From NCBI GenBank assembly GCA_944383165.1, contig CALWON010000021.1, positions 1 through 32,510 on the forward strand: DNA of 32,510 bases. Direction: 5' to 3'. The notes beneath the pieces were generated by a model, which was not told where the DNA came from, searched no databases, and worked only from the letters and a program-made list of their open reading frames with translations. Each line of letters opens with the position of its first letter. The stretch's first letter is position 1. This DNA is from an uncultured Oscillospiraceae bacterium (GTDB taxonomy: Bacteria; Bacillota; Clostridia; Oscillospirales; Oscillospiraceae). This document shows positions 31,480 through 32,510 of this stretch, piece by piece. Both the position numbers and the translations under genes were made by a program.

Positions 31480-32193
31480 ATGAGTTTTTTAAAGAAAATT
31501 TCCGCAGTGTTCTGTGGCATGTGTATGATGGTAGGATTGGTTTCCTGTGGCAGCAGTATCACAGATGATGCAACAGTATATGTACAGGGGATGTTAGACT
31601 CTGCCTATCTGGGAGAGACCAGTCAGGAGTATATTGATGTTGTGGAAGGTATGACAGAGGCAGATGCACAGGAGGAGCGTGACTACAATCTTGAGGTAGA
31701 AGCAGACTATATGCTCTCCTTTTTGGCAGTGGAAATGCCCACAGATGCGGTCAGTGAGCGGGCAAGAGAAGTGATAGCAGAGATCTATTCCCATGCCCAA
31801 TATACTGTAAAGCCAGCCGAGAAATTAAGCAGTGGCGATTTGGCTGTTGAAGTGACCGTTTCCCCCATCGAAATCATCCCCCTTGTTACAGATGAGCAGC
31901 TCATGCAAATGTGGGAAGATGTGAAACAGCAGGCAGGAGTCACAGATGAAGACCTGATGATGATGAGTGATGAGGAGTATCAGGCAATAGATGAACAGTA
32001 CGCTATGGCAATGCTGAATCATCTGGAGAGTTTGATTCCTGAAATTACCTATGGTGAAGATCAGGTGATTATGCTTCAGATGAAAGAGGAGGATGGCTAT
32101 TATTCTCTGGTGGATTCCGGCATACAAAAATTGGATGAAGTTATGATTGACTATAACGGTTCCTATATGCAGCAGGCAGACGCAACAGTCTAA
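31480..32193 (+). CDS. Lipoprotein of unknown function (DUF5105-like)
   Basis: A 237-residue protein with a lipoprotein signal: positive start MSFLKKIS, hydrophobic stretch, and lipobox Leu-Val-Ser-Cys with the lipidated cysteine at residue 23, followed by GSS. The mature part is acidic and mostly helical in appearance, starting ATVYVQGMLDSAYLGETSQE, YIDVVEGMTEADAQEE. This pattern recalls Firmicute lipoproteins annotated DUF5105, but I am not certain of the family. It should be anchored to the outer face of the membrane. The ATG at 31480 follows GAGAGGAC. It is a single gene between the pxp terminator and its own strong terminator. No function is assigned. Confidence 0.8.
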   Translation: MSFLKKISAVFCGMCMMVGLVSCGSSITDDATVYVQGMLDSAYLGETSQEYIDVVEGMTEADAQEERDYNLEVEADYMLSFLAVEMPTDAVSERAREVIAEIYSHAQYTVKPAEKLSSGDLAVEVTVSPIEIIPLVTDEQLMQMWEDVKQQAGVTDEDLMMMSDEEYQAIDEQYAMAMLNHLESLIPEITYGEDQVIMLQMKEEDGYYSLVDSGIQKLDEVMIDYNGSYMQQADATV

Positions 32194-32232
32194 TCACAAC
32201 AGGAAATAGGGATTTATCCCATAAAAACATAG

Positions 32233-32289
32233 AAAAGAGTTCTTTTATGCTGGTACCCATATGGTATCCGTGTGGAAGGGCTCTTTTTT
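32233..32289 (+). terminator. Intrinsic terminator of the lipoprotein gene
   Basis: A long stem (32233-32257 with 32263 to about 32287) with many G-T pairs and one mismatch, a 5-base loop CATAT, and six T residues at the 3' end (32284-32289). The G-T pairs make it much stronger as plus-strand RNA than as the reverse complement. Confidence 0.85.
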
Positions 32290-32326
32290 GGTAACAGAGA
32301 GGATACATTTTGACCATCCTCGCTGG

Positions 32327-32355
32327 TTGCTTTTCCATCCTATTTGGAGTATGAT
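32327..32355 (+). promoter_or_regulatory. Candidate sigma-A promoter for nadE
   Basis: TTGCTT (32327-32332) and TATGAT (32350-32355) are 17 bases apart, placing the transcript start about 30 bases before the nadE ATG. Confidence 0.6.
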
Positions 32356-32390
32356 AAACACAATGAAAATTCCCAAGGAGGCGTTCTATT

Positions 32391-32510
32391 ATGAGAGATG
32401 GACTAATTAAAGTTGCCGCTGGTACCCCATCCATCCGGGTTGCAGATTGCCGCTATAATGCAGAACAGATTTTTACTTTAATGAGAGAGGCACAGCAACA
32501 GGGAGTCAAA
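32391..32510 (+). CDS. nadE: NAD+ synthase, glutamine-hydrolysing (N-terminal 40 residues, cut by window end)
   Basis: The reading frame starts at ATG 32391 behind AAGGAGG and stays open to the last base of the window, giving 40 residues. MRDGLIKVAAGTPSIRVADC, then RYNAEQIFTLMREAQQQGVK matches the beginning of the nitrilase-type glutaminase domain in clostridial glutamine-dependent NAD synthetases, which supplies ammonia to convert deamido-NAD to NAD. The synthetase domain would lie beyond the window, so glutamine dependence is inferred from this N-terminal domain only. A short promoter lies just upstream. Confidence 0.82.
   Translation, partial: MRDGLIKVAAGTPSIRVADCRYNAEQIFTLMREAQQQGVK

Noticed and set aside
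1..32510. CRISPR array, prophage, insertion sequence, tRNA or rRNA genes
   Set aside because: No regularly spaced repeats, transposase or phage genes, terminal inverted repeats of an element, or tRNA/rRNA-like sequence were seen by eye; gaps between genes are all under 300 bases and carry promoters, terminators or leaders.

Overview
The window looks like the chromosome of a motile, low-to-moderate GC Firmicute, most likely an anaerobic Clostridium-class gut-type bacterium (an Oscillospiraceae-like lineage is a guess, not shown). Supporting signs are a Bacillus/Clostridium-style flagellar export, sigma-28, CheC-CheD-CheV block, an infC-rpmI-rplT operon behind a structured leader, pyruvate phosphate dikinase (common in anaerobic glycolysis), strong GGAGG ribosome binding sites and sigma-A promoters with 17-bp spacing. 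I see no phage, insertion sequence, CRISPR array, tRNA or rRNA. Most of the window is well-packed core chromosome.

Layout. (1) 1-8913, plus strand: an unbroken motility operon, flhB-flhA-fliA-flgF-like-flgG-like-cheC-cheD-cheV, ending in a gene for a degenerate EAL plus HDOD protein that overlaps cheV by 4 bases. (2) 8914-14715, mostly minus strand: a chemoreceptor, cinA, thiI and a secreted SLH-domain protein. The chemoreceptor, thiI and the SLH gene have visible sigma-A promoters; thiI and cinA form one unit. (3) 14612-17674, plus strand: rimI-tsaD, then infC-rpmI-rplT with a long regulatory leader; infC appears to start at an AUC codon. (4) 17721-20491: a two-component system resembling Bacillus GlnK/GlnL, a terminator, and a corrinoid adenosyltransferase gene. 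(5) 20607-23483: ppdK with its own promoter, leader and terminator. (6) 23615-26585: a large membrane signalling protein with two amino-acid-type periplasmic binding domains, a broken GGDEF and an intact-looking EAL. (7) 26616-31353: a 5-oxoproline (pyroglutamate) operon, pxpA - NRAMP-like transporter - pxpB - pxpC - ycsI (DUF1445), the gene content of Bacillus subtilis ycsF-ycsG-kipI-kipA-ycsI without kipR. (8) A lipoprotein gene with a strong terminator, then the start of nadE, cut by the window end.

How the genes work together. The first block builds the flagellar export gate and rod, supplies the late flagellar sigma factor and adapts chemotaxis signalling; the unlinked chemoreceptor feeds that system. 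The EAL/HDOD protein and the EAL sensor suggest a connection to cyclic-di-GMP, the first as a likely non-catalytic output and the second as a ligand-controlled phosphodiesterase. The pxp operon should import or recycle 5-oxoproline to glutamate, and the DUF1445 gene may supply 5-oxo-D-proline chemistry. The least explained features are the NRAMP-like protein lacking the metal-site motifs, an operator-like TTATGA array just downstream of the pxp promoter, the AUC start of infC with mutually exclusive leader structures, and a possible small RNA at 8942-9029.
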